This document shows, one piece after another, positions 15,877 through 26,050 of a stretch of 51,325 bases of DNA. The stretch comes from Chthonomonadia bacterium. Lineage in GTDB: Bacteria > Armatimonadota > HRBIN16. The notes beneath the pieces are model-generated. The model searched no databases. It was not told the DNA's origin and saw only the letters and a list, made by a program, of their open reading frames with translations. Both the position numbers and the translations under genes were made by a program. The stretch's first letter is position 1; every line of letters begins with the position of its first letter. The stretch is taken from assembly GCA_013314755.1 (NCBI GenBank), contig JABUFA010000027.1:1-51325 (forward strand), written 5' to 3'.

Positions 15877-17949
15877 ATGCGTCGTAACATTGTTATTTTG
15901 TGTTTGTTCGCTCTGCTGGCAATCAATGGCTGGGCAGGGGGCGAACAGGTGACCATCTATCGGGATGAGTGGGGTGTGCCCCATATCTACGCCCGCACGG
16001 AGGAGGCGGCTGCCTACGGACTGGGCTGGGCGCAGGCAGAAGACCGTCTGGAGCAGTTGCTGAAAAACTACCGACTGGCGGCAGGCACGATGGCGGAAGC
16101 CTTCGGCGAGCAGTGGGTGGAACACGACTGGCAGCAGCGCTTCGTGGGGCATGAGGAGGTCTCGCGCCGCCGCTATCGCGAACTGCCCGCCAAAATCCGC
16201 GCCGTCATCGAGGCGTACCAGCAGGGCGTGAAAGACTACATGAAAAAGCATCCCGAGCAGGTTCCCGCCTGGGCGCCGAAGATAGAACCGTGGCAGGTGG
16301 TGGCGCTGGGGCGCTACATCATCTTCAACTGGCCCATGGGGCGAGCGATGGCGGAACTCCAGCGACGCGGCGAGGTGCAACTGCCCTTCAGCTCCAACGA
16401 GTGGGCTGTGCGTCCCGAACGTACCGCTGACGGTTGCGCCATCCTGCTGATTGACCCGCATATCCCCTGGGACAACGAGTTTCGCTTCTACGAGTTCCGC
16501 CTGCATGGGGGCGAACTGCACCTGTCGGGCTTCGGACCGCTGGGCGCACCCCTGCTGGGGCTGGGGCACAACCGCTATCTTGGCTGGGCAGCGACCACCG
16601 GCGGTCCCGATACCACCGACATCTACGTGGAAGAGGTGAACCCAAACAACCCTCTGCAGTACCGCTACGAGGGCAAGTGGCGCAATATGCGGGTGCGGAA
16701 GGTGCGCATCAACGTCGCTGGTAAGCCGCCCGTGGAACGAGAGATACACTACACCCACCACGGACCCATCATGCTTCGCGAGGGCAATCGCGCCTACGCG
16801 GTGAAAACCCCTTACCTGAACGAAGTGGGCTTCGTGGTGCAGCTTTACCGAATGGCGAGCGCCCGCAACCTGAAAGAGTTCCAGCAGGCGATGGCGATGA
16901 ACCAGTTTATGGAGCAGAACATCATGTATGCCGATGTGGAGGGCAACATCTTCTACGTGCGCACCGGTCGCGTGCCCATCCGCCCCAAAGGGTACGACTT
17001 CAGCAAGCCGGTGCCGGGCAACACCCGCACCACCGAATGGCTGGGCATCCACCCGATGAAAGACCTGGTGCAACTGCTCAATCCATCGCGAGGCTATATG
17101 CAGAACTGCAACATCGGTCCCGACAACATGCTGGTCAACTCTCCCCTCACGGCAGATAAGTACCCCGAGTACATCTACGGCGCACGCCCCAACGAGAACA
17201 ACTCGCGCGGCAGGCGAGCGGTGTACCTGCTGGAAAACACCCCGCGCATGACGCTGGCACAGGCAATCGCCATCGCTCTGGACACACACGCCGATATGGC
17301 GGAACAGTGGAAGCAGGCGCTGGCAGATGCGGTCTCCCATGCACCGGGCGGCACCACCCAGCCGCTGAGCAAGGCTATTACCATCCTGCAGGAGTGGAAC
17401 GGCTACATGGACGCCGACAGCGTGGGCGCAACGCTGTTTCGCTTCTGGCGCGAAGCCATCAAGCGCTATTCCCCACCCATTGACCCCGAAAGCGTGCGCG
17501 AGGGCAAGCCTCTGAACGATGCTCAGCGCGAGGCGTTACTCAAGGCGCTTGGGGAGGCGGTGCAGGAGATTCAGCGTCGCTACGGTCGGCTGGAGGTGCC
17601 CTGGGGCGAGATACACCGTGTAAGGCGCGGCGGCAGGTCGTGGCCCATCTCCGGCGGCGAAACGGGCGGCGGGCAGACTCTGCGTGCCGTTGGCTCTCGC
17701 ATGGAGGCAGATGGCATCTTCTACGGCTACACCGGTCAGAACTGGACACAGGTGGTGCTTTTCCGAAAAGGCGCGGTTCAGTCGTTCAGCGCAACTCCCT
17801 ACGGACAGAGCGACCGCCCCGATTCGCCCCACTACACCGACCAGGCGGAGAAGCTGTTCAGCAAGAGCAGGCTGAAACCTACCTGGTTCGAGCGGGAGTG
17901 GCTGGAGGGGCACATCAAGTCCACCACCGTGCTGACATTTGGCAGGTAA
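15877..17949 (+). CDS. Penicillin-acylase-family N-terminal serine hydrolase
   Basis: A 690-residue exported Ntn hydrolase (penicillin amidase, peptidase S45). The signal peptide is about residues 1-20. The alpha-chain region contains WGVPHIYARTEEAAAYGLGWAQAEDRLEQLL. The autocatalytic site is PFSSNEWAV, with S173 before N174 as the likely beta-chain nucleophile. LLIDPHIPW, YTHHGPIM and a conserved GETGGGQTLRAVG loop follow. Family reactions include acyl-homoserine lactone or beta-lactam amide cleavage; the substrate here is unknown. Ribosome-binding site AACAGGAGGACATACC. It follows the CRISPR operon by 77 bases but has its own strong terminator and is probably unrelated to it. Confidence 0.9.
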   Translation: MRRNIVILCLFALLAINGWAGGEQVTIYRDEWGVPHIYARTEEAAAYGLGWAQAEDRLEQLLKNYRLAAGTMAEAFGEQWVEHDWQQRFVGHEEVSRRRYRELPAKIRAVIEAYQQGVKDYMKKHPEQVPAWAPKIEPWQVVALGRYIIFNWPMGRAMAELQRRGEVQLPFSSNEWAVRPERTADGCAILLIDPHIPWDNEFRFYEFRLHGGELHLSGFGPLGAPLLGLGHNRYLGWAATTGGPDTTDIYVEEVNPNNPLQYRYEGKWRNMRVRKVRINVAGKPPVEREIHYTHHGPIMLREGNRAYAVKTPYLNEVGFVVQLYRMASARNLKEFQQAMAMNQFMEQNIMYADVEGNIFYVRTGRVPIRPKGYDFSKPVPGNTRTTEWLGIHPMKDLVQLLNPSRGYMQNCNIGPDNMLVNSPLTADKYPEYIYGARPNENNSRGRRAVYLLENTPRMTLAQAIAIALDTHADMAEQWKQALADAVSHAPGGTTQPLSKAITILQEWNGYMDADSVGATLFRFWREAIKRYSPPIDPESVREGKPLNDAQREALLKALGEAVQEIQRRYGRLEVPWGEIHRVRRGGRSWPISGGETGGGQTLRAVGSRMEADGIFYGYTGQNWTQVVLFRKGAVQSFSATPYGQSDRPDSPHYTDQAEKLFSKSRLKPTWFEREWLEGHIKSTTVLTFGR

Positions 17950-17953
17950 GCTG

Positions 17954-17980
17954 AGGGGCGCGTTACCGCGCCCCTTTTTT
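17954..17980 (+). terminator. Rho-independent terminator
   Basis: AGGGGCGCG / CGCGCCCCT stem with a TTAC loop followed immediately by TTTTTT, a canonical intrinsic terminator for the acylase gene. Confidence 0.92.
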
Positions 17981-18093
17981 GATATTCACAGCAGCTCTGC
18001 CCGTCCAGAACCGCCCCCTGCAGGCATCTTCCCTCTAACCCGAAAGGATAGTAAAATAGAGCTGCGAGGAGAGGGCACATAAGGAGGCAAACG

Positions 18094-19257
18094 ATGGACT
18101 GGGCGGACATTCAGCAACGCATCGCAAGGGGGGAAAGTCTACACACAGAGTTCAAACAGACGATGGTCCATGCAGACGATTTGGCTGCGGAGCTGGTTGC
18201 CTTTGCGAATACCGAAGGCGGATGGCTTATTTTCGGCGTCGGTGATGACCGGCAAATCGTTGGGGTGGAGTCCCCCGATGAACTGGCAAGGCGAATTGAT
18301 CAGGTCGCGTATCAGAACTGCGAACCACCTCTGACCATCGCTCAGGAGGCGGTGCCAACCCCCGATGGCAAAACCCTGCTTGTGGTCCGCGTGCCTAAAG
18401 GAGAGCTGCGCCCTTACCGAACGCGACGAGGCGATTATTTCGTTCGTACGACCAGCGGCAAGCGACGGGCTTCACGCCAGGAGCTCTTGCGTTTGTTCCA
18501 GTCTGCCGAAAGCCTCCATTACGAGGAGACCATCCTCCTGCAAGCTACCTTAAAGGACATCGATTTATGGGCATTTGGCGCCTTTCAAAGGCAGGTGTTG
18601 GGAAACATCGAAGCAGACGACCAGCAACTCTTAATCCGCTGGCGACTGGTGCGAGAGTACGAGGGGCAATATCATCCCACAGTCGCGGCGATTCTGCTCT
18701 TCGGTCGTGACCCTCAACAGTTCTTGCCCCACGCCTATATCACCGCAGCGCGCATACCTGGCACCGACCTCGCAGAAGAGCCTTCCGACCGAGAACGTAT
18801 CGAAGGGACCCTGTTCCACATGCTGAAGGATTGCACCCGCTTCTTGAACATCCACCTGAAAACGCGCCATCGCATTCGTGGATTCGAACCCGAACAATAT
18901 CCTGAACTGCCAGAGGTTTCCCTGAGGGAGTTTTTAGTGAACGCCCTCGTACATCGCGACTACACTGTATCGGCGCCCATACGCCTGTTTATTCTAGATG
19001 ACCGCGTAGAAGTGCGAAGCCCGGGCGGCTTACCGAACACTGTAACAGTGGACATGCTCAAAGCAGGAATGGCTCATGTCCTCCGCAATCCCCTCATCTA
19101 CAGTGCGTTCCTGCGAGCGGGGATGGTAACGGACACAGGCAGTGGCGTTCGCCGGGCAATCCAGCGGGTCAAAGAGGCTGTGGGACGAGAGCCTGAAATC
19201 GTGGAGCAGGGCAACGAGCTGGTGGTGATTATTCCAAGAGATGTATCGGAGGATTAG
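18094..19257 (+). CDS. AlbA_2/Schlafen-type putative transcriptional regulator
   Basis: A 387-residue COG2865-like protein. The N-terminal Schlafen/AlbA_2 domain contains GESLHTEFKQTM, LVAFANTEGGWLIFGVGDD and YRTRRGDYFVRTTSGKRRAS. A middle RAMP-like linker and a GHKL-like ATPase C-terminal segment (VSLREFLVNALVHRDYTVS, FILDDRVEVRSPGGLP, RNPLIYSAFLRAGMVTDTGSGVRRAI) follow. Such proteins are often annotated as transcriptional regulators and sometimes linked to defence islands; its target is unknown. It lies between the acylase and the nitrogen cluster and is transcribed alone. Ribosome-binding site ATAAGGAGGCAAACG. Confidence 0.85.
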   Translation: MDWADIQQRIARGESLHTEFKQTMVHADDLAAELVAFANTEGGWLIFGVGDDRQIVGVESPDELARRIDQVAYQNCEPPLTIAQEAVPTPDGKTLLVVRVPKGELRPYRTRRGDYFVRTTSGKRRASRQELLRLFQSAESLHYEETILLQATLKDIDLWAFGAFQRQVLGNIEADDQQLLIRWRLVREYEGQYHPTVAAILLFGRDPQQFLPHAYITAARIPGTDLAEEPSDRERIEGTLFHMLKDCTRFLNIHLKTRHRIRGFEPEQYPELPEVSLREFLVNALVHRDYTVSAPIRLFILDDRVEVRSPGGLPNTVTVDMLKAGMAHVLRNPLIYSAFLRAGMVTDTGSGVRRAIQRVKEAVGREPEIVEQGNELVVIIPRDVSED

Positions 19258-19292
19258 GGAGATTTGCGTCGTCGCATCCAACCATCCAGCCC

Positions 19293-19322
19293 TTGACTTT
19301 TTCAGCGAATATCTGGTATATT
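19293..19322 (+). promoter_or_regulatory. Promoter of the porin-amt-glnB cluster
   Basis: TTGACT (19293-19298), an 18-base spacer and TATATT (19317-19322). Transcription would start near 19329, giving a leader of about 220 bases before the first gene at 19548. Confidence 0.7.
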
Positions 19323-19358
19323 TTGCCCAGTAAAACGTTGTGACAAAGATGTCCCCCG

Positions 19359-19422
19359 AAACGACAGACGCAGGCGTCTCTACCGAAGCAGGTAGGCAAG
19401 CGGTCTGTCGTTTATCGTTTTT
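19359..19422 (+). ncRNA. Structured 5' leader, candidate attenuator
   Basis: Within the long leader of the ammonium-transport cluster, AAACGACAGAC (19359-19369) and GTCTGTCGTTT (19403-19413) form a perfect 11-bp stem. It encloses 33 bases that contain an inner hairpin CTACC-GAAGCA-GGTAG (19380-19395). The closing arm is followed by ATCGTTTTT, so the structure could act as an intrinsic terminator or attenuator. A second hairpin CCGTC-GAA-GACGG lies at 19426-19438. It does not match the conserved cores of riboswitch classes I know, including the glutamine class. Its position suggests nitrogen-responsive control, which is inference. Confidence 0.45.
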
Positions 19423-19547
19423 GCACCGTCGAAGACGGCAACACGCACTGCAGCGAACCCGTTACCCCGCGACGCCGCGACCGGAGAGGCTTCGTGCCAC
19501 TCCACGTACTTCCCAAAACAAAACAACTTTCAACAGGAGGTACATGT

Positions 19548-20585
19548 ATGCGACGTTTCGTCTTTGGCGCACTGATGTGCGCGCTGTGGGCGGTTCCTGC
19601 AGTGCAGACGACCGCCGAGCCAAAAGTCCAGCTGAGCGGCTTGCTGGACACGTACATGGGTTACAACTTCAACAACCCGCCAACCGGCGCGAACCAGAAC
19701 ATCGTACGCGCCTTTGACCAGAAGTCTGGCTCGCTGGAGCTGAGCCTGCTGGAGGTCAACATCACACAACCCGCGGAACCCGTTGGGTTCACACTGACTC
19801 TCACCACGGGACGCACTGCCGACCTGGTGCACTACAACCTCAGTGAGGACCGCTACAAGCTGTTTCAGCAGGCGTTTATCACCACACAGGCCGGTGCATG
19901 GACGGTCGACATCGGCAAGTTTGTGACCGCGCTGGGAGCAGAGGTTATCGAATCGGCGTCCAACGACAACTACTCGCGCTCCCTGCCGTTCGTGTACGCC
20001 ATCCCCTTCTACCACACGGGCATTCGCGGGACCACCAGCCTGGGAAGCGGCTGGGGATTTCAGGCAATGGTGGTGAACGGCTGGGACATCACCGAAGAGA
20101 ACAACGGCAAGAAAAGCATACACGCCGCCCTGACCTACTCCAGCGACCGCCTCAGCTTCGTGCAGAACGTGATAACTGGCGACGAGGCGATTTCCCCTGC
20201 CAGCGGTGCAAGAACGGTGTTTGACACCGTGCTGTTCTACAAGGCTGGCGACGACAAATACGGCATCAACTTCGACTACGGCGAAGACAAATCGGCGTCG
20301 GCAAAGTGGACGGGTTATGCCCTCTACTACCGCCGTGCCCTTGCCAATGACCGGGCGCTTGCCCTCCGCTACTCGTGCCTGGACGATAAGGATGGCTTCC
20401 GCACGGGCGTGGCGCAGAGGCTCAGCGAGTTCACCATCACCTACGAGTACCCCATCGGCTCCTCTCTCAGCCGTTTCGAGGTGCGTTTCGACAGCTCCAA
20501 CCAGCCATTTTTCCTGGATGGCGGTGGAGCCGCTACGAAAAAGCAGCAGGTCACCGTGGTGTACTCGCAGGTATTCCGATTTTAG
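19548..20585 (+). CDS. Outer-membrane beta-barrel protein (BBP2-like)
   Basis: A 345-residue exported protein. The signal peptide (MRRFVFGALMCALWAVPAVQTTAE) is followed by alternating amphipathic strands (KVQLSGLLDTYMGYNFNNPP, FTLTLTTGRTADLVHYN, YGINFDYGEDKSA) and a terminal aromatic residue (YSQVFRF), as expected for an outer-membrane porin. It resembles the putative OmpL-like/BBP2 beta-barrel family. The start at 19548 has CAGGAGGTACATGT upstream. It heads the amt-glnB cluster (12-base gap to amt), so it may let ammonium or another small nitrogen source through the outer membrane; that link is inferred from synteny. Confidence 0.78.
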   Translation: MRRFVFGALMCALWAVPAVQTTAEPKVQLSGLLDTYMGYNFNNPPTGANQNIVRAFDQKSGSLELSLLEVNITQPAEPVGFTLTLTTGRTADLVHYNLSEDRYKLFQQAFITTQAGAWTVDIGKFVTALGAEVIESASNDNYSRSLPFVYAIPFYHTGIRGTTSLGSGWGFQAMVVNGWDITEENNGKKSIHAALTYSSDRLSFVQNVITGDEAISPASGARTVFDTVLFYKAGDDKYGINFDYGEDKSASAKWTGYALYYRRALANDRALALRYSCLDDKDGFRTGVAQRLSEFTITYEYPIGSSLSRFEVRFDSSNQPFFLDGGGAATKKQQVTVVYSQVFRF

Positions 20586-20597
20586 GAGGGGACAACG

Positions 20598-22462
<1,865 letters not shown>

Positions 22463-22481
22463 GATACCGCATGGAGGGCGA

Positions 22482-22690
22482 GGTTCCTGCCGAACCGCGT
22501 GAACCTAACCCCCGTCCCCTTCCCTGCGAGGGAAGGGGCGCATTACCTCTCCCCGCGTCGGGGAGAGGTCGGGAGAGGGGTTGTCAGTCCCCCATTGTCC
22601 CCCCGCAAGCAGGGGGACGTCCCTTTCCGCGTGCGGCGAGGTCAGGAGGGGCTGTCCTGCTTCTCAGTGGGCAACCACGGGGGGTTGCCC
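22482..22690. repeat. Cluster of five G/C-rich hairpins in intergenic region
   Basis: The 339-base gap between glnK and the dioxygenase gene contains no gene but five inverted repeats in a row: GGTTC/GAACC (from 22482); CCCCTTCCCT/AGGGAAGGGG (22516-22538, 3-base loop); ACCTCTCCCCG/CGGGGAGAGGT (22545-22569, 3-base loop); GTCCCCC/GGGGGAC (22597-22618); GGGCAACC/GGTTGCCC (22669-22690). The first may terminate glnK. The remainder looks like stacked short palindromic elements; related stems recur at 7801 and 23654. Confidence 0.7.
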
Positions 22691-22801
22691 CTACAACACA
22701 ATCAGCCAAACGGTAGGTCGCCCTCCAGCACAACCCTCTTGACATCACCCCCTCTTCGTGCCAATATATAGTTACACTAAACAACCAGAGGAGGAATGCC
22801 C

Positions 22802-23644
22802 ATGCTGTCGCGGGAACAGGTGGAACAATACCATCGGGATGGATATGTGGTGGCGCGCGGTCTCTTCAGCAAACAGGAAGCCGAGTTCTACATTGACCAC
22901 TATATGCGCCTGCGCGAATCTGGCTCCTACCCGGGCGACTTCGGAGGCGTAGACCCCAAAAGCAACGACCCGCTGAAGCGCTACCCGCGCATGATCCACA
23001 TGCACCGCTGGGACGAGGTGAGCCTGAAGTGGATGATTGACCCGCGCCTGAACGCCTGCATGACCGCCCTGCTGGGAAAGGAACCCTACGCCGTGCAGAC
23101 GATGCTCTACTTCAAGCCGCCGGGCGCGCGCGGACAGGCTCTGCATCAGGATAACTTCTATCTGCGTGTTCAGCCCGGAACCTGCATCGCCGCGTGGATG
23201 GCGCTGGACTACTGCGACGAGGAGAACGGCTGTCTGATGGTTGTGCCGGGCACGCAGGACCTGCCCATCCTGTGCACCGTGCCCGCCGATACCAGCCAGA
23301 GCTTCACCGACATCACCGTACCTGTGCCAAAGGATATGCCCATCGTGCCGGTGGTGATGGAGCCGGGCGACGTGCTGTTTTTCAACGGCTCGTTGATACA
23401 CGGCAGCAACCCCAATCGTACCACCGACCGCTTCCGACGCGCGCTCATCGGGCACTATGCGGTGGGAGACGCCGAGAAAATCGCCCGGTTCTACCACCCC
23501 GTGCTGCGTATGGACGGCTCGGAAGTGAAATTGGGCATCAGCGAAGGCGGCGGTCCCTGCGGCATCTGGGTAGAACAGGACGGTAAGCCCGTGGTGGAGA
23601 TGGTGGATCCCCAGACGCATACCCCCACCCCCGACCATGAATAA
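22802..23644 (+). CDS. Phytanoyl-CoA dioxygenase (PhyH) family protein
   Basis: A 280-residue non-heme Fe(II)/2-oxoglutarate oxygenase of the PhyH family. The facial triad is visible as the H-x-D in ALHQDNFYL and the distal His in GSLIHGSNPNRTTDRFRRALIGHY; the Arg of that segment would bind 2-oxoglutarate. The first in-frame ATG at 22796 is only 1-2 bases from the AGAGGAGG site, whereas 22802 (MLSREQVEQYHRDGYVV) has the right spacing. TTGACA at 22739 with an AT-rich block 17-19 bases later is a possible promoter. The substrate is unknown. Confidence 0.88.
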   Translation: MLSREQVEQYHRDGYVVARGLFSKQEAEFYIDHYMRLRESGSYPGDFGGVDPKSNDPLKRYPRMIHMHRWDEVSLKWMIDPRLNACMTALLGKEPYAVQTMLYFKPPGARGQALHQDNFYLRVQPGTCIAAWMALDYCDEENGCLMVVPGTQDLPILCTVPADTSQSFTDITVPVPKDMPIVPVVMEPGDVLFFNGSLIHGSNPNRTTDRFRRALIGHYAVGDAEKIARFYHPVLRMDGSEVKLGISEGGGPCGIWVEQDGKPVVEMVDPQTHTPTPDHE

Positions 23645-23653
23645 CAGCAAAAC

Positions 23654-23676
23654 GGGGCAACCGGTGCGGTTGCCCC
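23654..23676. terminator. Terminator hairpin between convergent genes
   Basis: A perfect 10-bp stem (GGGGCAACCG / CGGTTGCCCC) with a GTG loop. On the minus strand it is followed by GTTTTGC, so it fits as terminator of the YedE operon; it may also serve the dioxygenase gene. Confidence 0.7.
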
Positions 23677-23683
23677 ACCGCCA

Positions 23684-24877
23684 TCAGCATCCACCCAGCA
23701 CGCGCTTCTTCTCCTGCTTCACAGGCGCAGTCTGCCTGTTCTGGCGAATCAGCTCGGGAATAACCTGCTTCGCCTTCGTGCGGAAACGGTAGGTGAACTC
23801 TTCATACATGTCACGCGGTGGGCGAGACGGCTGGAAGTTCAGTATCTGCTCGCGAAAGCCCTGCAGTCCGCCCTCCAGTATCGCGATGCGTTTAAACCCC
23901 AGCTCCTGCGCAATAACCGCCAGCCTGCGCTCGGTGAGTTCGTCGTTCGCCACAAAGACGTTCAGTTTACCTTTCAGTCGCAGGAGGCGCGATGGCTCCT
24001 GCTCGAACAGGTTCTCCACCGTGAACGCATACGATTTGGGCAGTCGCTCTCGTGCAATCTCGGCTTCGGGGCGGAAATCTATCACCTGAATCCGGTCATC
24101 CTCCTCGTCCATCAGGCGGAAGGCGAACTCGTCCACGCTCATTACCTCCACAGGGTAGGAGCGCACCAGCTGGTCATTCTGCGATAGGTTCAGCAGGTTC
24201 GCTTTGCGGTCGGTGAACGAGGAAGCGGACAACGCCAGCACCAGCCCTACAGCCACCATCCCGACGCGAGCCGGCGTCCATCGGGCGGTTTGTGCAGGTA
24301 ATCGGTTCACCCTGCGCTCCACGAAGCCGGCGACGCCGAACGCCGCCAGCGCAAACACCACCATCACAAACGCGAACATATTCGCCGGGATGCCCAGCGT
24401 CTGGTAGATGCGCGGACTGCCCAGGTAGGCGGCTTTATACAGCCCCTCGAACAGCGGATAGCCCTCTGCGAACAGAAACACGCCCACCAGCGCGCCCGCA
24501 ATCAGCGCAACCGCGTCCAGCTTGCCAATCGCTGCCGCGCAGAAGCTGGTTCCCGGGCAGTATCCGCCAATCACGAAGCCCAGCCCCATAATCAGCCCCC
24601 CGATGATGGCTGACCACAGGAAGGTCGGATTGATGTACACCAGATTCATATCCAGCAAGCCGAAGTGCTGAAGCGCCATCACGCCGACCATCGCCACGAT
24701 GCCTGCGGTGAAGAAGACGCGAAGAACGGTGAAGTCGTAGCCATAGAACAGCCCGACCAGCCGTCGCGAGGAGGAAAACCCCGCCTGTTCCAGTATCGCC
24801 CCGAACGCGATGCCGATGAACAGGGCAAGGATATAGTTCAGGTTCTCGCTGATCAGGTTCGGCACCAGTGGTCCCAT
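23684..24877 (-). CDS. YeeE/YedE transporter fused to Cys-less rhodanese-like domain
   Basis: A 397-residue polytopic protein of the YeeE/YedE (TsuA-like) family, in which characterised members import thiosulfate. The N-terminal half has about 8 hydrophobic helices with the family signature GFVIGGYCPGTSFCAAAIGKLDA. The C-terminal half (about residues 240-360) has a rhodanese-like fold (VDEFAFRLMDEEDDRIQVIDFRPEAEIARERLPKSY... ILEGGLQGFREQ). Where active rhodaneses have the catalytic Cys loop after the fourth strand, this protein reads VFVANDELTERRLA, so the Cys is missing and the domain is probably regulatory or sulfur-binding only. The start at 24877 has TAGGAGGGGGACA upstream. Last gene of the octaheme-cytochrome operon. 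Confidence 0.82.
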   Translation of the reverse strand: MGPLVPNLISENLNYILALFIGIAFGAILEQAGFSSSRRLVGLFYGYDFTVLRVFFTAGIVAMVGVMALQHFGLLDMNLVYINPTFLWSAIIGGLIMGLGFVIGGYCPGTSFCAAAIGKLDAVALIAGALVGVFLFAEGYPLFEGLYKAAYLGSPRIYQTLGIPANMFAFVMVVFALAAFGVAGFVERRVNRLPAQTARWTPARVGMVAVGLVLALSASSFTDRKANLLNLSQNDQLVRSYPVEVMSVDEFAFRLMDEEDDRIQVIDFRPEAEIARERLPKSYAFTVENLFEQEPSRLLRLKGKLNVFVANDELTERRLAVIAQELGFKRIAILEGGLQGFREQILNFQPSRPPRDMYEEFTYRFRTKAKQVIPELIRQNRQTAPVKQEKKRVLGGC

Positions 24878-24887
24878 TGTCCCCCTC

Positions 24888-25403
24888 CTATATCCACAGT
24901 TTGCGGAAGAAATAGGCAAAGGCGTATGCGCCCGCGAAGATAGCCAGCATGGTGAGGATGCCCCCCGTTGCCATCACCGCCATGCCGCTGAGCGCTGCGC
25001 CGCTGGTACAGCCTCTGCCCAGCTGCGAGCCGATTCCCCACAGCACGCCGCCGATAAAGGCGGCAACCAGCCGCGCGCGGGACGTCACCCGCGGACCTTT
25101 CTCGGTGACCATCTTCAATCGCCCGGCAACCAGCCCGGAAAGGAACGCCCCTATCAACACGCCGGTAATCTCGAACACCAGCCAGTTCTTCAGCGGCGCG
25201 CCCTCGTGCTCTCGCAGATAATCCCGGTAGAACTCCGCCGACCGGGCATGCTGGGGAGCTGCTGCTGCCACCCCTGCTACCGTCACGCTCTTGATGGCAC
25301 CACTGGCGCCCAGTCCGCGCCCGGTGATATAAATCGTTGCCAGCAGTAACAGCCCCAGAAGCAGTCCCGCCAGATAAGGGTTCATGTACTCGCCCTGTTT
25401 CAT
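24888..25403 (-). CDS. YeeE/YedE-family membrane protein
   Basis: A 171-residue four- to five-helix membrane protein of the YeeE/YedE sulfur-transport family, with the signature GIGSQLGRGCTSGAALSGMAVMATGGILTM containing the conserved Cys. Residues 55-75 form a soluble loop (FYRDYLREHEGAPLKNW). The start overlaps the cytochrome b stop (ATGA at 25400-25403), and its stop lies 10 bases before the start of the larger YedE gene. The two together may form one transport unit, a split arrangement known for this family; substrate (thiosulfate or sulfide-type sulfur) is inferred. Confidence 0.83.
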   Translation of the reverse strand: MKQGEYMNPYLAGLLLGLLLLATIYITGRGLGASGAIKSVTVAGVAAAAPQHARSAEFYRDYLREHEGAPLKNWLVFEITGVLIGAFLSGLVAGRLKMVTEKGPRVTSRARLVAAFIGGVLWGIGSQLGRGCTSGAALSGMAVMATGGILTMLAIFAGAYAFAYFFRKLWI

Positions 25404-26047
25404 GCCTGTTGTCCCTCCATGCTGCTCAGAGTCGCCGGCTCCTCACTCTCTTCGTAGCCGGTAATCATCGCTCGCAGGTTCGAGAACACCGTCTCGCCCG
25501 TGGTGGTCATATACACGTGCAGTATCACAAAAGCCACCAGCAGGAACGCTCCCACGGTGTGAGCCAGTGCGATAAACTTCAGCGAGCCGATGTTGATGGC
25601 TTCAATTCCGTAGCGGGTGGGGTAGCGATAGAACATGTACAGAAGTCCCGACACCACCGCCAGCGGGATGAGAAACACCTTCAGGCTGAAGTAGGTAATC
25701 CGCTGAAGGGGGTTCAGCTTGCTCAGCACGCTCTTTCTGGTGGGATGCGGCGCGTTGCGGAAGATGCCGAACAGGTAATAATCCAGCTGGGCGCGGATGT
25801 TCTTCAGTGTCGGCACATACTGTTGCCACTCGCCGGTGGTGAAGTGCCAGAAGATAGCGAAGACAATCAGCGCCAGCAGGAGGTACGCGGCGACGCTGTG
25901 GTAACGCACCGCCTCCTCAAAGCCGAAGAACGTATACGAACCGTGTATCTCGAAACCGGTAAAGGCAAGGAACAGGATGAGTATCGCCTGTGTCCAGTGC
26001 CAGAACCGTTCGAAGCCGGTATATATTGGTACACGTTTGCGTTTCAT
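25400..26047 (-). CDS. Cytochrome b561-type membrane subunit
   Basis: A 215-residue integral membrane protein of the prokaryotic b561/formate-dehydrogenase gamma type, with four main helices. Candidate heme ligands are His in RFWHWTQ (helix 1), VRYHSVAAY (helix 2), LAHTVGAF and VILHVYMTT (helices 4-5). It probably passes electrons between the quinone pool and the octaheme cytochrome encoded 3 bases upstream. The start has GAGGAGGATAAAAG before ATG. Confidence 0.86.
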   Translation of the reverse strand: MKRKRVPIYTGFERFWHWTQAILILFLAFTGFEIHGSYTFFGFEEAVRYHSVAAYLLLALIVFAIFWHFTTGEWQQYVPTLKNIRAQLDYYLFGIFRNAPHPTRKSVLSKLNPLQRITYFSLKVFLIPLAVVSGLLYMFYRYPTRYGIEAINIGSLKFIALAHTVGAFLLVAFVILHVYMTTTGETVFSNLRAMITGYEESEEPATLSSMEGQQA

Positions 26048-26050
26048 CTT

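Noticed and set aside
15754-17340. 528-residue minus-strand open frame opposite the penicillin acylase gene
   Set aside because: Antisense shadow; it also runs into the end of the CARF-HEPN gene and shows no recognisable domain.
19359-19422. Assignment of the amt leader to the glutamine riboswitch
   Set aside because: The conserved core of that class could not be found; only the general location fits, so it is listed as an unassigned structured leader.
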